Positions 23,341 to 33,368 are shown, counted from the stretch's first letter. The stretch: 64,000 nt of DNA from Agarophyton chilense (GCA_030374765.1 JARGXX010000026.1:62001-126000); one strand, 5' to 3'. Translations and numbers: made by a program. Notes: a model not told the origin generated them from the sequence alone.

Positions 23341-24108
23341 TCACCCCGCCTCAGCTAGGAGGGTTATTACGGTGCGTACGTTTGCAAAGTGCTCTTCTAC
23401 CGATCTGAAATAGATGATTACATCATCGATGTATACCCAAGCGGTTGTACATTTAACCTTCGAAAGGATGATGTCGAGCGCCCTTTGAAAGGTGGCTGGA
23501 GCATTGCATAACCCGAAAGGCATCCGCGTGAAGCGAAACAAACCTGCATGGCACGTGAAGGTCGTTTTGTGTCGATCTTCCTCACCTATGGGTACTTGCC
23601 AATAACCACAATTGGCATCCAACGTGGTAAATATCTGCGCATCTTCCAAGGAGTCGATGCACTCATCCATTCAAGGTATCGGGTACGAATCCATGATGGT
23701 CACGCTATTGAGCCTCCTGTAGTCCACACAAAATCTCATACGTTTATTTCCTTTCTTCTGAACCAGAACCACGGGACTAGCCGAATCTGAGTTGGCTGTT
23801 TCAATTACCCCTTCTTGGAGCATTCGCTCCACTTCTTTGATTTCTATCTCTCTCGCCTTCGGACCTGCTCGGTATGGTTCATGGTAAATCGGCTTCGAGT
23901 CAGGGAGGAGCTCGATGCGATGATGTGTGGCCTTAATTTGGCCCAGATGGCCTGACCACATAGTTTCGAACTCCTCCAGAAGGTCGATAATACGGCCCCG
24001 CAGTCCCCCGTTTTCTTCACCGATCTGGACAGTATCTTGCCATTGCCCCTCAGGGTCCGGTTTCTTTTCTTTGTCTACCGATGCCTTATCGGTTACTTTC
24101 GCTTCCAA
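23341..24108 (-). pseudogene. Outer Gypsy reverse transcriptase
   Basis: Frame 24108-23671 shows the RT entry motifs (PYRAGPKAREIEIKEVERML, ASPVVLVQKK, RFCVDYRRLNSVT, YPIP). An in-frame TGA (23671-23673) replaces the Arg usual after YPIP, consistent with CGA to TGA. The same frame goes on (MDECIDSLEDAQIFTTLDAN, GLFRFTRMPFGLCNAPATFQ) to the catalytic VYIDDVIIY box, and stops at 23341 before the thumb. RT copies the genomic RNA into cDNA. Confidence 0.9.
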
Positions 24109-24116
24109 GTTGGTAT

Positions 24117-25152
24117 TTATCGATAACTTTGTGGTTGTGGACGCATTTGCGCACCCCCCTTCCTTATCGAGGGCGACCTCGCGAGATCAGTGTGAGCTAG
24201 GGTGAAGACCCCTTGTGGTGCCGGTAGTGGGATGCCAACATTGGTATTTTTTGGCAAGTTCACGTCATAACTGCTAAAGTTGCTGAGACACACCTTAAAG
24301 GGTTGATTTGGGATGTTGTCAACAATCCCGTTGGCCATCAAAGTGAGGTGTCGATGTGCTAACCTCGGATGGTTTTGTAATATGACCAGCCCGGGGGTCG
24401 CACACGACACCGGTACCAATATTTGGTGCATTGGCGGGATAACAACCTGTTTGGTAATGCGCACTTTGTCGGAGACCGTTTCGGTGGATATCCTCTTCTT
24501 CGGTTTGACGAACCATCCCCATTTGGTTTCCGTATTACCTGAAATGGCACTTCGTCCCCTCTGACGTAGGGCGACTGGCGACTGTATGGGAACCAGGAAG
24601 GATTGCTTTGACATGTCTGTCAATGAAGTTCGTACCTAGTAGGCAGTCTGTCGGTAAACGGTCGACAACAAAGAATTGCAGTCTTACCTTGAGGTTTCCG
24701 AGCTGCACCACAGTGGTGATCATACCTCGAAGGTTTAATGGGCGCTCATTTGCATCCACCAGCGGGTTGTTGTCGGGAGGTCGGCTCAAGTCCCGAAGTA
24801 CCGCCTCAGGTATGACGCGGGAGTTCAGGACGTTTGGGCCGGCCCCCGTATCCAACACGCAGGTGACCGGAACCGCGAGGCGATCGGAGAAACACATTGA
24901 AGCACGTACTTTATAGTTATTGTACTTCATATGACAAACCGGAACTCGTTGTGACGTGTTCTCTTCCACCTTCAAGGTTCTGGGTATCGATTGGCCTTCC
25001 GATTGCAGGTTGGGATCGGCAATTACGCCAACCGCTGAGTGTTTTCCTCCTGTACGGGAGGAGTTGAGTCCAAGTTTGGTGTTTCCTAGATGGTATTGAC
25101 CTGTACCGGTGTACGGGGTTGTACCTATTTGGTGTTTGCGTTGAAGACCCAT
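24117..25152 (-). pseudogene. Outer Gypsy protease region
   Basis: Frame 25152-24535 contains the aspartic protease signature VLDTGAGPNVL, a flap-side region and LLGTNFIDRHV, the usual second hydrophobic strand of retropepsins. Protease cleaves the Gag-Pol polyprotein. Frame 24623-24117 lies between protease and RT and reads as the linker seen in the inner element (compare its VPDKPFTVLVANLGS with IPNQPFKVCLSNFSS). The frame changes between the two segments show at least one indel. Confidence 0.85.
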
Positions 25153-26542
25153 AGAGGCGTTGGTGATTCTGCATGCGAGCTTGAATCAACTGGTCTCTCA
25201 TCCCTGGAGGTAAGTTAGCGCAATTGTTTGCCAAATGGTCTGTCGCGAGACAAAACCAGCAAACGAGGCCTCTAGTATGAGGGTCTCGCGTTACCATTGA
25301 GGGGGGCTTCGAAACCTGGTTGGGAGGAGCAGTTGCGTAGGATGTGGGTGGCAAGTTATGGGAGCTCGCTCCTGGCATCCTATGCGAGCTCACCGAACTT
25401 GGCGGCGATTGTACCGAGTTTGGTGTACGCGTTGACGACCAATTTCCTACCGTCGACGGTTTCGAGAACCGCCCCTGGGTCGCTACCAAGTGGATAGCGG
25501 TTCCTGTAGGTACTTCGATGTGCGAGCTACTCTCTGAGTTTGTTGTGTCTTCAATTTCCAAGACTGACCTTTTCGGTTTCTCCTTCGACGTTGGAGGCAT
25601 GGTTGGTCTCTTTCCCAGCCAAAGGGTATCGCCAAGGCCCTGGGAGTATCGAGCCAGCCTATTGTAGTCTACCTTTCGGTTAGTGGCCAGGTAATTTCGT
25701 ACCTGGGAACGGATCGCTTTGTCGACATTTTCGGGAAACAGCGACTTTAACACCTCAAGGTAGTGAACACATTACCACAACGGGTTGCTAGATTCCAAAG
25801 CGTGAGCTAAAACTCCGATTCGGTTTGCTCAGACCTTTAATGGTAAGCGAGGACTTCCGAGTAAGCCTCTTGGATAACCTCATCGGTGGCGTATGTTTCC
25901 AAGAGGAAATTGACCACTTCTGGGTATGACTCCAACATCTCTGTGCCATCCTCATCCATCGCTAAGGTGTTGCCGCGGACCCTACCCTGCAGCAAGTATT
26001 ATGCTTGTCATTTAAAGTAAAACTAAAATAGCCACATCGCAGCGCCCTCGGAAAAACCATTTTGGTCACATGCAAGCTTGAACTTCTGTAGAAACTCAAT
26101 CACGGCATTAGGATCCGTACCTGTGAAGGTTGTGTCACCCATTTGGAAGGTGAGCTTCTTGTGGTGCTTAGTAATCTTTCGAGCCCCCCCTTGGGTGTAT
26201 TCAGAAGACTTGTTGATAAACCGATAAGTCCTGTAGTCAACCGCTTTGGTGAACATATCGTTCAAGGGTTGGTGCACCTCCAGGTCTATTTCGGTGTCCG
26301 ACTCAGAGTCGGGCGACTCATTGTATCGCTTTTTTCCATTTCGGTTCTTTTTCGACGACTTCTTCGTCGACCTGTTCGTTTTCTTCTTCTTCTTACCTTT
26401 ACGGGTATCATCCGACGATGAACTCGTATCGGAACTGGAGTCTGACGAGTCGTGGTCTGAATCATCCTCTCGATTCTTTCCTCTCTTCGTCCTCCGCTTC
26501 TTCCCTTTTCGGTTTCTTCGTCGCTCATCCAACGAGTCAGAC
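24917..26542 (-). pseudogene. Outer Gypsy gag, downstream part
   Basis: Starting at the insertion point of the inner element, the gag frame continues with an acidic-basic low-complexity stretch (DSSDSSSDTSSSSDD, then KGKKKKK) and the gag core (NDMFTKAVDYRTYRF, FTGTDPNAVIEFLQKFKLA), similar to the inner gag (YKKLVSYRYYRQKNSS, FSGEDPILVLDFLARF). After a broken stretch (about 26022-25754) the frame 25753-24917 carries the CCHC zinc knuckle CWFCLATDHLANNC (C-x2-C-x4-H-x4-C), which binds genomic RNA. Gag forms the virus-like particle. Confidence 0.8.
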
Positions 26543-26547
26543 GAATC
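26543..26547 (+). repeat. Target site duplication GAATC, left copy
   Basis: GAATC directly precedes the inner left LTR and is repeated directly after the right LTR (38322-38326). A 5-bp duplication is typical of Gypsy integration. Confidence 0.9.
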
Positions 26548-27341
26548 TGTAGTGCAACGCCAAGGGCGGCGGAAACACACGAAGATGTCCGAGTCTTTCT
26601 CCAAGGAGGGTAGCACGGCGACGGAGCCTCTCCGGAGTGAACACGACTAAGTCGGGGTGTAAGGCCGAGGTTCACCGGCACGCCAAGCGGGGAGAGTGCG
26701 GGATGCTAGAAGGGAGCAGACCAGGTATGAGCTGTATTCCACGGGAATGGGCAAGTGATAAAGAGGGGACCACCCAGTGGGGGCGATCGGGGGCATGGGC
26801 CACGAGAGCCAAAAGAAATATGTAGCAAACCCAATACTGGGGCGAGAACACGGCAGTGGTATGAAAGATATACACGCTAACAGCGGTGAGTCTCCTGTTG
26901 ACGCAGGGTGGATAAGTCTACCGTTAGTAACGCGGCTTCACCTCCGTAGAGTGTGGAAGACTCGCGAAAGCGGAAAAAGACTTAGAGCCAAGAACCCTGG
27001 TTGGGGAGGTTTACTGAGTGTCAGGGCGAGATCGCCCTGGCACTATATAGTGTAGACTACTGTAGAGAGCTCCCTAACCTAGTGTAATAAATCTAAATAA
27101 ATAGAGAAATATCCAGCTATGCTGTGCCAACCTGTCCTGGGCCACCCGTGGTACACGTGGGTAAGTCACACCCGAATCGGGGCCACGGCGCACGGCCGCC
27201 GGTGCACTTCGCGTACAACGCGTATACACCTGGCTACGCCAGCCCGCTAGTAGCGGTATTACTCATAGATCTCACAAGTATCGCCCGAGGCGGAAAAACA
27301 ACCAAGTCCTGGAAAACGGCCCTCACGAGGGTTGCACTTCA
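26548..27341 (-). repeat. Inner Gypsy 3' LTR
   Basis: 794 bp, 7 mismatches to 37528-38321 (for example at the ACGGGAATGG/ACGGCAATGG and GACGCAGG/GACACAGG positions). A purine tract on the minus strand (AGGAGGGGGATA, about 27342-27354) adjoins it and should prime plus-strand synthesis. Confidence 0.97.
27022..27052. promoter_or_regulatory. Symmetrical TATA region in inner LTR
   Basis: A palindrome CAGGGCGA-GA-TCGCCCTG (27022-27039) is followed at once by the perfect 12-bp palindrome CACTATATAGTG (27041-27052). The same sequence lies at 38002-38032 in the other LTR. A TATA core that reads the same on both strands could place transcription starts for gag-pol (minus) from the right LTR and for the antisense gene (plus) from the left LTR. 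Direct sequence observation; the promoter role is inferred. Confidence 0.5.
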
Positions 27342-27376
27342 TATCCCCCTCCTGAGGCGCGAGTACGACATCCGCG

Positions 27377-29314
27377 ATGGTGGGCGACGTGCCGAGACGA
27401 ATGCATAAGAGTGCAACCAGCTCGCTGGGATCCACTTCATCCGGTGCCAAGAAACGCAGTGCGGCAAAACTCCAGTCTCCTGGCAACAACCGTTCTCAAC
27501 GTTCCATCTCAACCGAATCCGCATCCTTGCGTGCCAGTCCTCCGATTCCTCTGCATCGTCTCCCGCTTCGCCGGTCTCCTCTTCCGGTCATCCAGCCTCT
27601 TCGCTCACCGATGAGCAACCAAAACAATCAACCCAACCGTCTCCATGCGGGGTACTCCTCCGGCTTCCGGTCCGTTCCGCTTCCGCAAAGCGCGTCATCG
27701 GCTGCGCCGCAGATTCCTATCGCGAACGCGGCTGCTGCTCCGTACGGAATGTTCCCCCCGAGAGGGTGGCCGCCATACGACATGCTTGTCGGGCGCCATC
27801 CTGGGCATCATGCGTCCGTTCCCCGGCTTGCGCCGTGGTTCCACCCGATTGCGGTGTTAAAAGAAGCGCTCATAGCGATGTACACCGATGGAAACGGGAT
27901 GCTTCCGGGCGATATTCCGGCCGTGGCGACAACTTCGTTGGATTGGCGACGCCGCGTAGCGGTTCCGGTCCACGCTGTGGCGCGCCGGGGTAGGGAAACC
28001 TCGGCTTCCGCTCATGCGGCATTCGTCCTTCTTGGCCATCAACGGCTTCGCCGGGCTCCTTTCGAATATCCCATCCCCGATGGTCTCGGCACCGACATTC
28101 GGCTTTACCGCACTCAAGGTGAGATTGGTTACGTCGACCGCCTGGCGGGTTTGGAAACACTCTCGTGGAGGGGCATCCCGATAGCACGGCAAGGGGCCAT
28201 GTGCTGGACGCGACCGATTATCCGGGCAGAATTCCGCTACATGCGTCGACTTGCGCGGGCCAACTTCCTCGCCCTGATCCGCTTCGAGCGTCGAGCACGA
28301 TCCCGATTCGGGTATTTGGTCCCGTATCAGAACGTGGAGATCGAACGCCTTCGCGTGGCCGACCGACAGGGTCGCTATGTCCTCATTCCACCGTGGTGGT
28401 CGAACCTCGAGGCCTGCCGGGGCTGTTACATCGAGCTGCCACCCGTCATCACGTATTACGGTTCGTACCTCATCGAGGATCCCGAGTCCGGACTGTGGTC
28501 CGTGGTGATTACCGAATGGGCAGTCCGCGCGGCGGTGTTCCTCCTCTGGGAGGTGTATGACCAGTACAGACTGTGGTTCCTCCCGTTCCGGTTGAGGTCC
28601 GCGATTCGCAGCCTGGACCTGAGCATCCCACTTGGTGGAGTAACCAACGCCGGAGAAGTGGCGGGTCTTCTCGATTACATCGACCAGTTGGACTGGACCG
28701 CCGTTCCGATTGAACAAAGCGGGGGCACCGTGGGTAGCCGGGGTCAGGACCTGTCACCAGGAAGGCGTACTCCCTTGGGAGGTGATTTCGTATACTTTGA
28801 CCCCTGGGAAGGGCACGAAATCTCCGCGGAGGAAGCGAACGAACTCCGGTTTGCACCACGCCATATCCCCGAGGGGCATCCCATCGGTTTCGTGGACGCG
28901 GATGAATATTACCACGTCTACGACGGCGACGATCCAATGGTGGACAACGAACCCGACGACGGGGAAGCGTACGCCAAGGCGGAGGTCGAGGGATCCGAAG
29001 CGGAAGGTCCCTCTAACGAGGGGACGCCAGCCACGCCTTACGCGGGTTTGGATAACCCCGCGGGGGCTGGGTCGGAGTACGCGGTAGCTGGGCCACCTCC
29101 GGTTCCACCGGTGAATCTCCCAAGTGGTGGGGCGTCCGCCCCAGGCGATGCGAGCTCCGCTCCGGCGGGTCAAGCGGCCGTGATCTCCCAGTTCCTGCGA
29201 CAGGTGGGGCTGGGGACCAACGCAGCGAGTGGCGATATTGCCGCGATGCGCGAGGCCTCGATCACCCGCCTCCAGGGAGGTAACCAACCCGGGGGCGGTG
29301 AGCCGAACCCGTGA
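27377..29314 (+). CDS. Antisense accessory protein of inner Gypsy
   Basis: An intact 645-codon gene on the strand opposite to gag-pol, whose ATG lies only 35 bases past the 3' LTR edge. Residues 1-115 are Ser/Pro-rich. Residues about 120-420 look globular and are rich in Arg, Trp and Tyr, with blocks TSLDWRRRVAVPVH, FEYPIPDGLGTDIRLYRTQ, FRYMRRLARANF and YVLIPPWW...PPVITYYGSYL. The rest is acidic, then Gly/Pro/Ala-rich. The outer element's 17413-19803 protein shares these blocks, so selection has kept the gene across two element families. No signal peptide, clear membrane segment or catalytic motif is seen. A likely promoter is the left LTR. Antisense extra genes are known in some plant Gypsy groups, but I do not recognise this protein. 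Confidence 0.85.
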   Translation: MVGDVPRRMHKSATSSLGSTSSGAKKRSAAKLQSPGNNRSQRSISTESASLRASPPIPLHRLPLRRSPLPVIQPLRSPMSNQNNQPNRLHAGYSSGFRSVPLPQSASSAAPQIPIANAAAAPYGMFPPRGWPPYDMLVGRHPGHHASVPRLAPWFHPIAVLKEALIAMYTDGNGMLPGDIPAVATTSLDWRRRVAVPVHAVARRGRETSASAHAAFVLLGHQRLRRAPFEYPIPDGLGTDIRLYRTQGEIGYVDRLAGLETLSWRGIPIARQGAMCWTRPIIRAEFRYMRRLARANFLALIRFERRARSRFGYLVPYQNVEIERLRVADRQGRYVLIPPWWSNLEACRGCYIELPPVITYYGSYLIEDPESGLWSVVITEWAVRAAVFLLWEVYDQYRLWFLPFRLRSAIRSLDLSIPLGGVTNAGEVAGLLDYIDQLDWTAVPIEQSGGTVGSRGQDLSPGRRTPLGGDFVYFDPWEGHEISAEEANELRFAPRHIPEGHPIGFVDADEYYHVYDGDDPMVDNEPDDGEAYAKAEVEGSEAEGPSNEGTPATPYAGLDNPAGAGSEYAVAGPPPVPPVNLPSGGASAPGDASSAPAGQAAVISQFLRQVGLGTNAASGDIAAMREASITRLQGGNQPGGGEPNP

Positions 29315-29492
29315 CGGGGCACGCGATCCCGATGGGGAGTTTCCCTTGTGACTTAGAGTAGTATCCCGAGTGCTCGGTATTCCATCGATAGCTTCGAATA
29401 AAAACCAAGTGACTTGTGTAACCCAAAACCTTCCTTCACTAACCTCTTCTCAAGCAAACCTACTTCTCTTTTCTCTTCCACCGAGGTGGGTG
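29315..29492. other. Intergenic gap between convergent genes of inner Gypsy
   Basis: The antisense gene (plus) and the chromodomain frame (minus) converge here, with about 180 bases between their stop codons. Confidence 0.6.
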
Positions 29493-30146
29493 TTATCCCA
29501 CCTGGGCTTTAACAACCGATGCCGGGATTCCCGTCCGCGTTCTGCGGTGATATGACACCACCTTCGAACGTGGGAGATGTTCCATCGGCTCATCCGAATC
29601 CCATTCGGGCCCTGAACCATACCAACAGACGAGGTATTGAATATAACCATCCGGATGGTATGAGTCCCCCACTATGTGGTCGACCACGAACTCCTTCTCA
29701 TAGACTTCCCGCCCTTGCGGTGTACGCGTCACCGGACCAAACGGGTGTACGTCCGCGGGTGCGTGTGGGCTACTGTGCCCTTCCCCCAAGGGGTCCATGG
29801 GTTGGCTTTGCCTTTCCATGCCCTGGGTAGGGGAACGAACCGGGTTCCGGGTTGCCTTGGCCGCTTGGCGGGTTGCTTCCGCCAAGGCGTCATGACGAAG
29901 AGCGTCAGTTCGACGGCTTCGGCCGGAGGCCTTCCCGTGGGGCAATTCTCCCAGTTTTTGGGTCGAAATGCTTTCCGAGAGTTCTCGTGCAGAGGCTACC
30001 CTTCGGGGGAACGCGGACTCATCCCAAGGCTGGGTTTCGCGGTCGCGTTTTGCGAGTCGTCGGGGTGAAATCCGTCGCGACGGTGCTGGACTTGACGCGG
30101 GAGGCGGTTTCATCACGGGGCGTCGTGCCTTGCCGGGTGAGCCGCC
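29493..30146 (-). CDS. Inner Gypsy C-terminal chromodomain segment of pol
   Basis: The frame continues directly from pol after one TAA (30147-30149): ten sense codons (GGSPGKARRP) and then the 207-codon open stretch. It is basic and Ser/Pro-rich up to residue 140, then a chromodomain at 141-192 (29541-29696): YEKEFVVDHIVGDSYHPDGY, QYLVCWYGSG, EWDSDEPMEHL. Aromatic positions Y, W and Y are present, as in histone-tail-binding chromodomains. To be made as part of integrase it needs stop-codon readthrough or an ancestral sense codon at the TAA; alternatively it is translated on its own. The outer element shows the same arrangement. Confidence 0.75.
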   Translation of the reverse strand, partial: GGSPGKARRPVMKPPPASSPAPSRRISPRRLAKRDRETQPWDESAFPRRVASARELSESISTQKLGELPHGKASGRSRRTDALRHDALAEATRQAAKATRNPVRSPTQGMERQSQPMDPLGEGHSSPHAPADVHPFGPVTRTPQGREVYEKEFVVDHIVGDSYHPDGYIQYLVCWYGSGPEWDSDEPMEHLPRSKVVSYHRRTRTGIPASVVKAQVG

Positions 30147-33100
30147 TTAGGCGTTGATTGGCGTATCTTCCGAGCCGGGTGTCGTCTGGTCACGTGACAC
30201 GTCCGGCTGATGGCTGGGAGTACTCCGCGCAGTGCTGCGTTCCGCCTCCTCACGTGAGGGCGTGTGCAACGGCGCTGCCGGTATGTCTGCTCGCTTAAGC
30301 GACACAGTACTGCGACGGGCGTGTAACCCCGGGTCAACCCTGCCTTCCTTACCAACGGGCGGCGAATTGCGCGGCGAGGAACCCCTGCGGGGAGCGAGTT
30401 TGTCCTCAACTATCCCTTTCGAGGGTTCAACTTCACTCGGCGACGAGGTGCTTCCGTCCTTGACGGGCACATTCTCCGGGGTGACCGGTGCGCCTTCGAC
30501 AACGCTGTCGGGGTCAACCGAGACACTCGGAGTGCGTCCGCCACTTCGCGCGGGTTCTGAACCAGCATCAAGCGTGCTGGGTGTGAATCTCCCGTCTGCT
30601 ACGGTGTGCTTGCCCGGCTTAGCCGGTGTGTCCTGACGTACAGTACGAGGGACCACTTCCGATCGATTCGGTTTAGAGGGGCCTGCGAGGGCGTTCTCTA
30701 AGTTTTCCAGCGTAGCTGGTGTCGACGAACCGTGACCCACGGGCTGTGGGTCAACGCTCGACGGCCTAGCCGGTCCAGTATCGCGAGGGCGAACAGCATC
30801 CTGCGACGATTTCGGTTTCGCTTCGGCGAGGGGGTTTCCACTACGTGGTGCGTCCTGTCGAGTAGAGTCCCCGTGGGGAGTGCGATCAGACGCAGATGCG
30901 GTGGCGCTTTCCATAGAGGGTTCAGCAACGGCTGTAGCGCGCAAATGTGGAGATGGCACGTCGGTAGACGGGACGTCCGGGTCACCGTTGTTCTTGCTGG
31001 TGTGTCCAGGAGTCCGTGCACCACGGTTGTCATGACGCGGCGAAGCGGTTTCCGTCTCTCGACGAGAGTTATGAGCCTCCTCCCCCTCCTGAGACGGAGC
31101 GGCATGGGGAGTGGTTGAAACGCCCAACGGGCGGGGGTAGACACCACGCCGTGGCGTGAGAGAAGAGAGGCCATTCTGGCCTTGGTCTGATAAGATCGGC
31201 AAGTCAGAGAGTCCCCGGGTAGGGTGTGGTAACGCAGAAGGTCTGGAATCCACGGCAGTGGGCTGAGCCACCGTTGTGTGCCGAGCACCATCATCCTCAG
31301 AGAGGGATTGTTGACCCATTTCGGTTACTTCCAACGTCGGTGGAGGGGCTAGTACATCGCGGTCGCGGGAGTTCCGCTCATGAGCGTCGACAATTTCCAC
31401 CACGATGGTGTCGTCTTTCACCGAAATGACCTTGTAAGGACCGTCCGCGACGGAAGAAAGCTTGTGCTTCTTTTCCTTTTCAGGGTTCCGGTACTCCTTA
31501 CGGACGAACACGATGTCACCGGCTTTGATTGGCGGGGCCTTACCGCGTACGCCAGAGTCGAAATCACGCTTGTAAGCGGCTTGGGCACGAGCCATCGAGC
31601 TTCGGGCGACCGGGATCAGCTTCGTAAGCCACTCTTTCCACCTGTGGCGATAATCCTTCACGGAAGGGAACGCATCCAGCGTGGGCTGGGGTTCTAACGC
31701 GACAGCGGGCGGAGGGCGGGACAAGACCAGTTCGAATGGAGTCAAGCCCGTAGTACGGTGTACCTGCGTATTGTACGCGAACGTCAAGGCGTCGGTATAT
31801 AAATCCCATGTCTTTGGGTGGTCGGCAACGTAAGAACGGAGAGACGCTAATAGCGTTCGGTTAAACCGCTCCACTTGCCCATTACACTGGGGGTGATAGG
31901 TCGTTGTGAACAGGTTCTTGATGTCAAGAATCCTGCACACGTCCTCGAAGAATCGCGATGCGAACTGTTTTCCGTTATCGGATAGAACATTAACCGGCGG
32001 GCCGTAGACGAATACCCAATGGGTTACAAATGCTTGTGCAACCGTGAAAGCGGATATCTTCCGTAAAGGTACGGTCCGAACCTGTTTTGAGAAACGATCC
32101 GTGATAACGAGTAAAAACTTATGCCCACGTCGTGTGGTGAGGAGCTCGCCGAGGATGTCAATGGCGACAAACTCGAGAGGAGCCCGTGCCGGGAATAGTT
32201 TCAACTTCGTTGAGTACTTGCGAAGTTTCACCAGATTCTTAGCACATTCGGTACAAAACCGCACCGTGGCGTAGCAATCCACCGCCAGGGCGGGCCAGTA
32301 GAAGTTCCTTCGCAAAATGAGGTAGAGTTTCCGTCCACCGGCGTGTCCACCAAGTTTCGCATAGTGCGATAGATGCAAAACTCTAGACTGTAGAGTATGC
32401 GGCACCACGACTTGTGGTGATGACTGAACCGTCCTGACGAGGTATCCAAGATCGTTCACCTCGAAAGGGAGTTGTGCACCGCCATTAAGCCAGGCGCGAA
32501 TCTTCGTACAGAAGGGATCACCCTGCTGTTCTCTGACCATCTCCTCCGGGGGTATCGGCACAAAATTACCCGGCGGGGGTTTCTCTGAATCGTCCGAGAC
32601 GAGGAATGCGTCAATATCATCATCCGATTCCGGGCTTTCGTTCCATTTATCGTGTAACCAATCCGGGTCCACCGGTGTTCCATCGTCTAGGACGAAGCAA
32701 GGTATCTCCTCGTCATCGACGGCTAGAGCTTCCCCATTCGTGGGTAAACGCGAGAGCGCGTCCGCTTGCGCGTTCTGAGTGCCCTTCTTGTAGATCACTT
32801 CAAAGTCATATTCCGCGAGGCGGAGTCTCCAACGCATTAAGCGGCCTGACGGTTCCGAGATGGTCATGAGCCATCGTAGGGACGAGTGATCCGTGTAAAC
32901 GGTAAAGTGCACACCCATGAGGTAGGGGCTGAGTGTAGAGAGGGCCCACACAACTGCGAGGCACTCCTTCTCCGACACGGAGTAGTTCCGCTCGTGGACA
33001 TTGAGCGAGCGTGACCAGTACCCGATGGGTTTGCCTTCTCCTTCGGGAGCAGTTTGAAAGAGTGCACAGCCTACCTGGTAGTCGCTAGAGTCCGTGTCCA

Positions 33101-33359
33101 CGGAAAACGGTAGTCCGGGTTTCGGTAACGATAGAATTGGTGCTGATGTGACAGCCTCCCTAAGGGAGTTAAAAGCATCCATCTGGGCGGACGTAAAGGG
33201 GTCCAGTTTAGGTGATTGACCTTTCCGCAGAAGCGCGTTCAAGGGGGCCGCGATGTCAGCGAAGTTAGGGATACACCGTCGGTAGACGTTGACCAATCCT
33301 AGAAAGGAGCGCAGTTCCGTCTGGGTAGCGGGTTTTTTCGCCTTGCGAAGGGATCTCAC
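30147..33359 (-). CDS. Inner Gypsy RNase H and integrase
   Basis: A 1070-codon frame, read on from RT after an in-frame TAG (33369-33371). It starts at the RT connection (RSFLGLVNVYRRCIPNF), then RNase H (residues about 84-205: FSVDTDSSDYQVGCAL, SEKECLAVVWAL, YTDHSSLRWL), the integrase HHCC finger (H332, H339, C369, C372), the integrase core with D401 (VAIDILG), D461 (VLSDNGKQF) and E497 (NGQVERFN), and the C-terminal GPYKVISVKDDTIVVE fold. A long disordered Ser/Pro-rich tail of about 390 residues follows to the TAA. All catalytic residues are present. It acts in the particle (RNase H) and nucleus (integrase). Confidence 0.95.
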   Translation of the reverse strand: MRSLRKAKKPATQTELRSFLGLVNVYRRCIPNFADIAAPLNALLRKGQSPKLDPFTSAQMDAFNSLREAVTSAPILSLPKPGLPFSVDTDSSDYQVGCALFQTAPEGEGKPIGYWSRSLNVHERNYSVSEKECLAVVWALSTLSPYLMGVHFTVYTDHSSLRWLMTISEPSGRLMRWRLRLAEYDFEVIYKKGTQNAQADALSRLPTNGEALAVDDEEIPCFVLDDGTPVDPDWLHDKWNESPESDDDIDAFLVSDDSEKPPPGNFVPIPPEEMVREQQGDPFCTKIRAWLNGGAQLPFEVNDLGYLVRTVQSSPQVVVPHTLQSRVLHLSHYAKLGGHAGGRKLYLILRRNFYWPALAVDCYATVRFCTECAKNLVKLRKYSTKLKLFPARAPLEFVAIDILGELLTTRRGHKFLLVITDRFSKQVRTVPLRKISAFTVAQAFVTHWVFVYGPPVNVLSDNGKQFASRFFEDVCRILDIKNLFTTTYHPQCNGQVERFNRTLLASLRSYVADHPKTWDLYTDALTFAYNTQVHRTTGLTPFELVLSRPPPAVALEPQPTLDAFPSVKDYRHRWKEWLTKLIPVARSSMARAQAAYKRDFDSGVRGKAPPIKAGDIVFVRKEYRNPEKEKKHKLSSVADGPYKVISVKDDTIVVEIVDAHERNSRDRDVLAPPPTLEVTEMGQQSLSEDDGARHTTVAQPTAVDSRPSALPHPTRGLSDLPILSDQGQNGLSSLTPRRGVYPRPLGVSTTPHAAPSQEGEEAHNSRRETETASPRHDNRGARTPGHTSKNNGDPDVPSTDVPSPHLRATAVAEPSMESATASASDRTPHGDSTRQDAPRSGNPLAEAKPKSSQDAVRPRDTGPARPSSVDPQPVGHGSSTPATLENLENALAGPSKPNRSEVVPRTVRQDTPAKPGKHTVADGRFTPSTLDAGSEPARSGGRTPSVSVDPDSVVEGAPVTPENVPVKDGSTSSPSEVEPSKGIVEDKLAPRRGSSPRNSPPVGKEGRVDPGLHARRSTVSLKRADIPAAPLHTPSREEAERSTARSTPSHQPDVSRDQTTPGSEDTPINA

Positions 33360-33368
33360 TCGAGCTTC

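Noticed and set aside
25297-26650. Plus-strand frames opposite the outer gag
   Set aside because: Antisense shadows of gag coding sequence (for example Phe-rich text opposite Lys/Glu codons), with no relation to the antisense genes near the 3' LTR.
17413-29314. The long plus-strand genes of the Gypsy elements as envelope genes
   Set aside because: They lie on the strand opposite to gag-pol and show no signal peptide, membrane anchor or cleavage site of an envelope protein.
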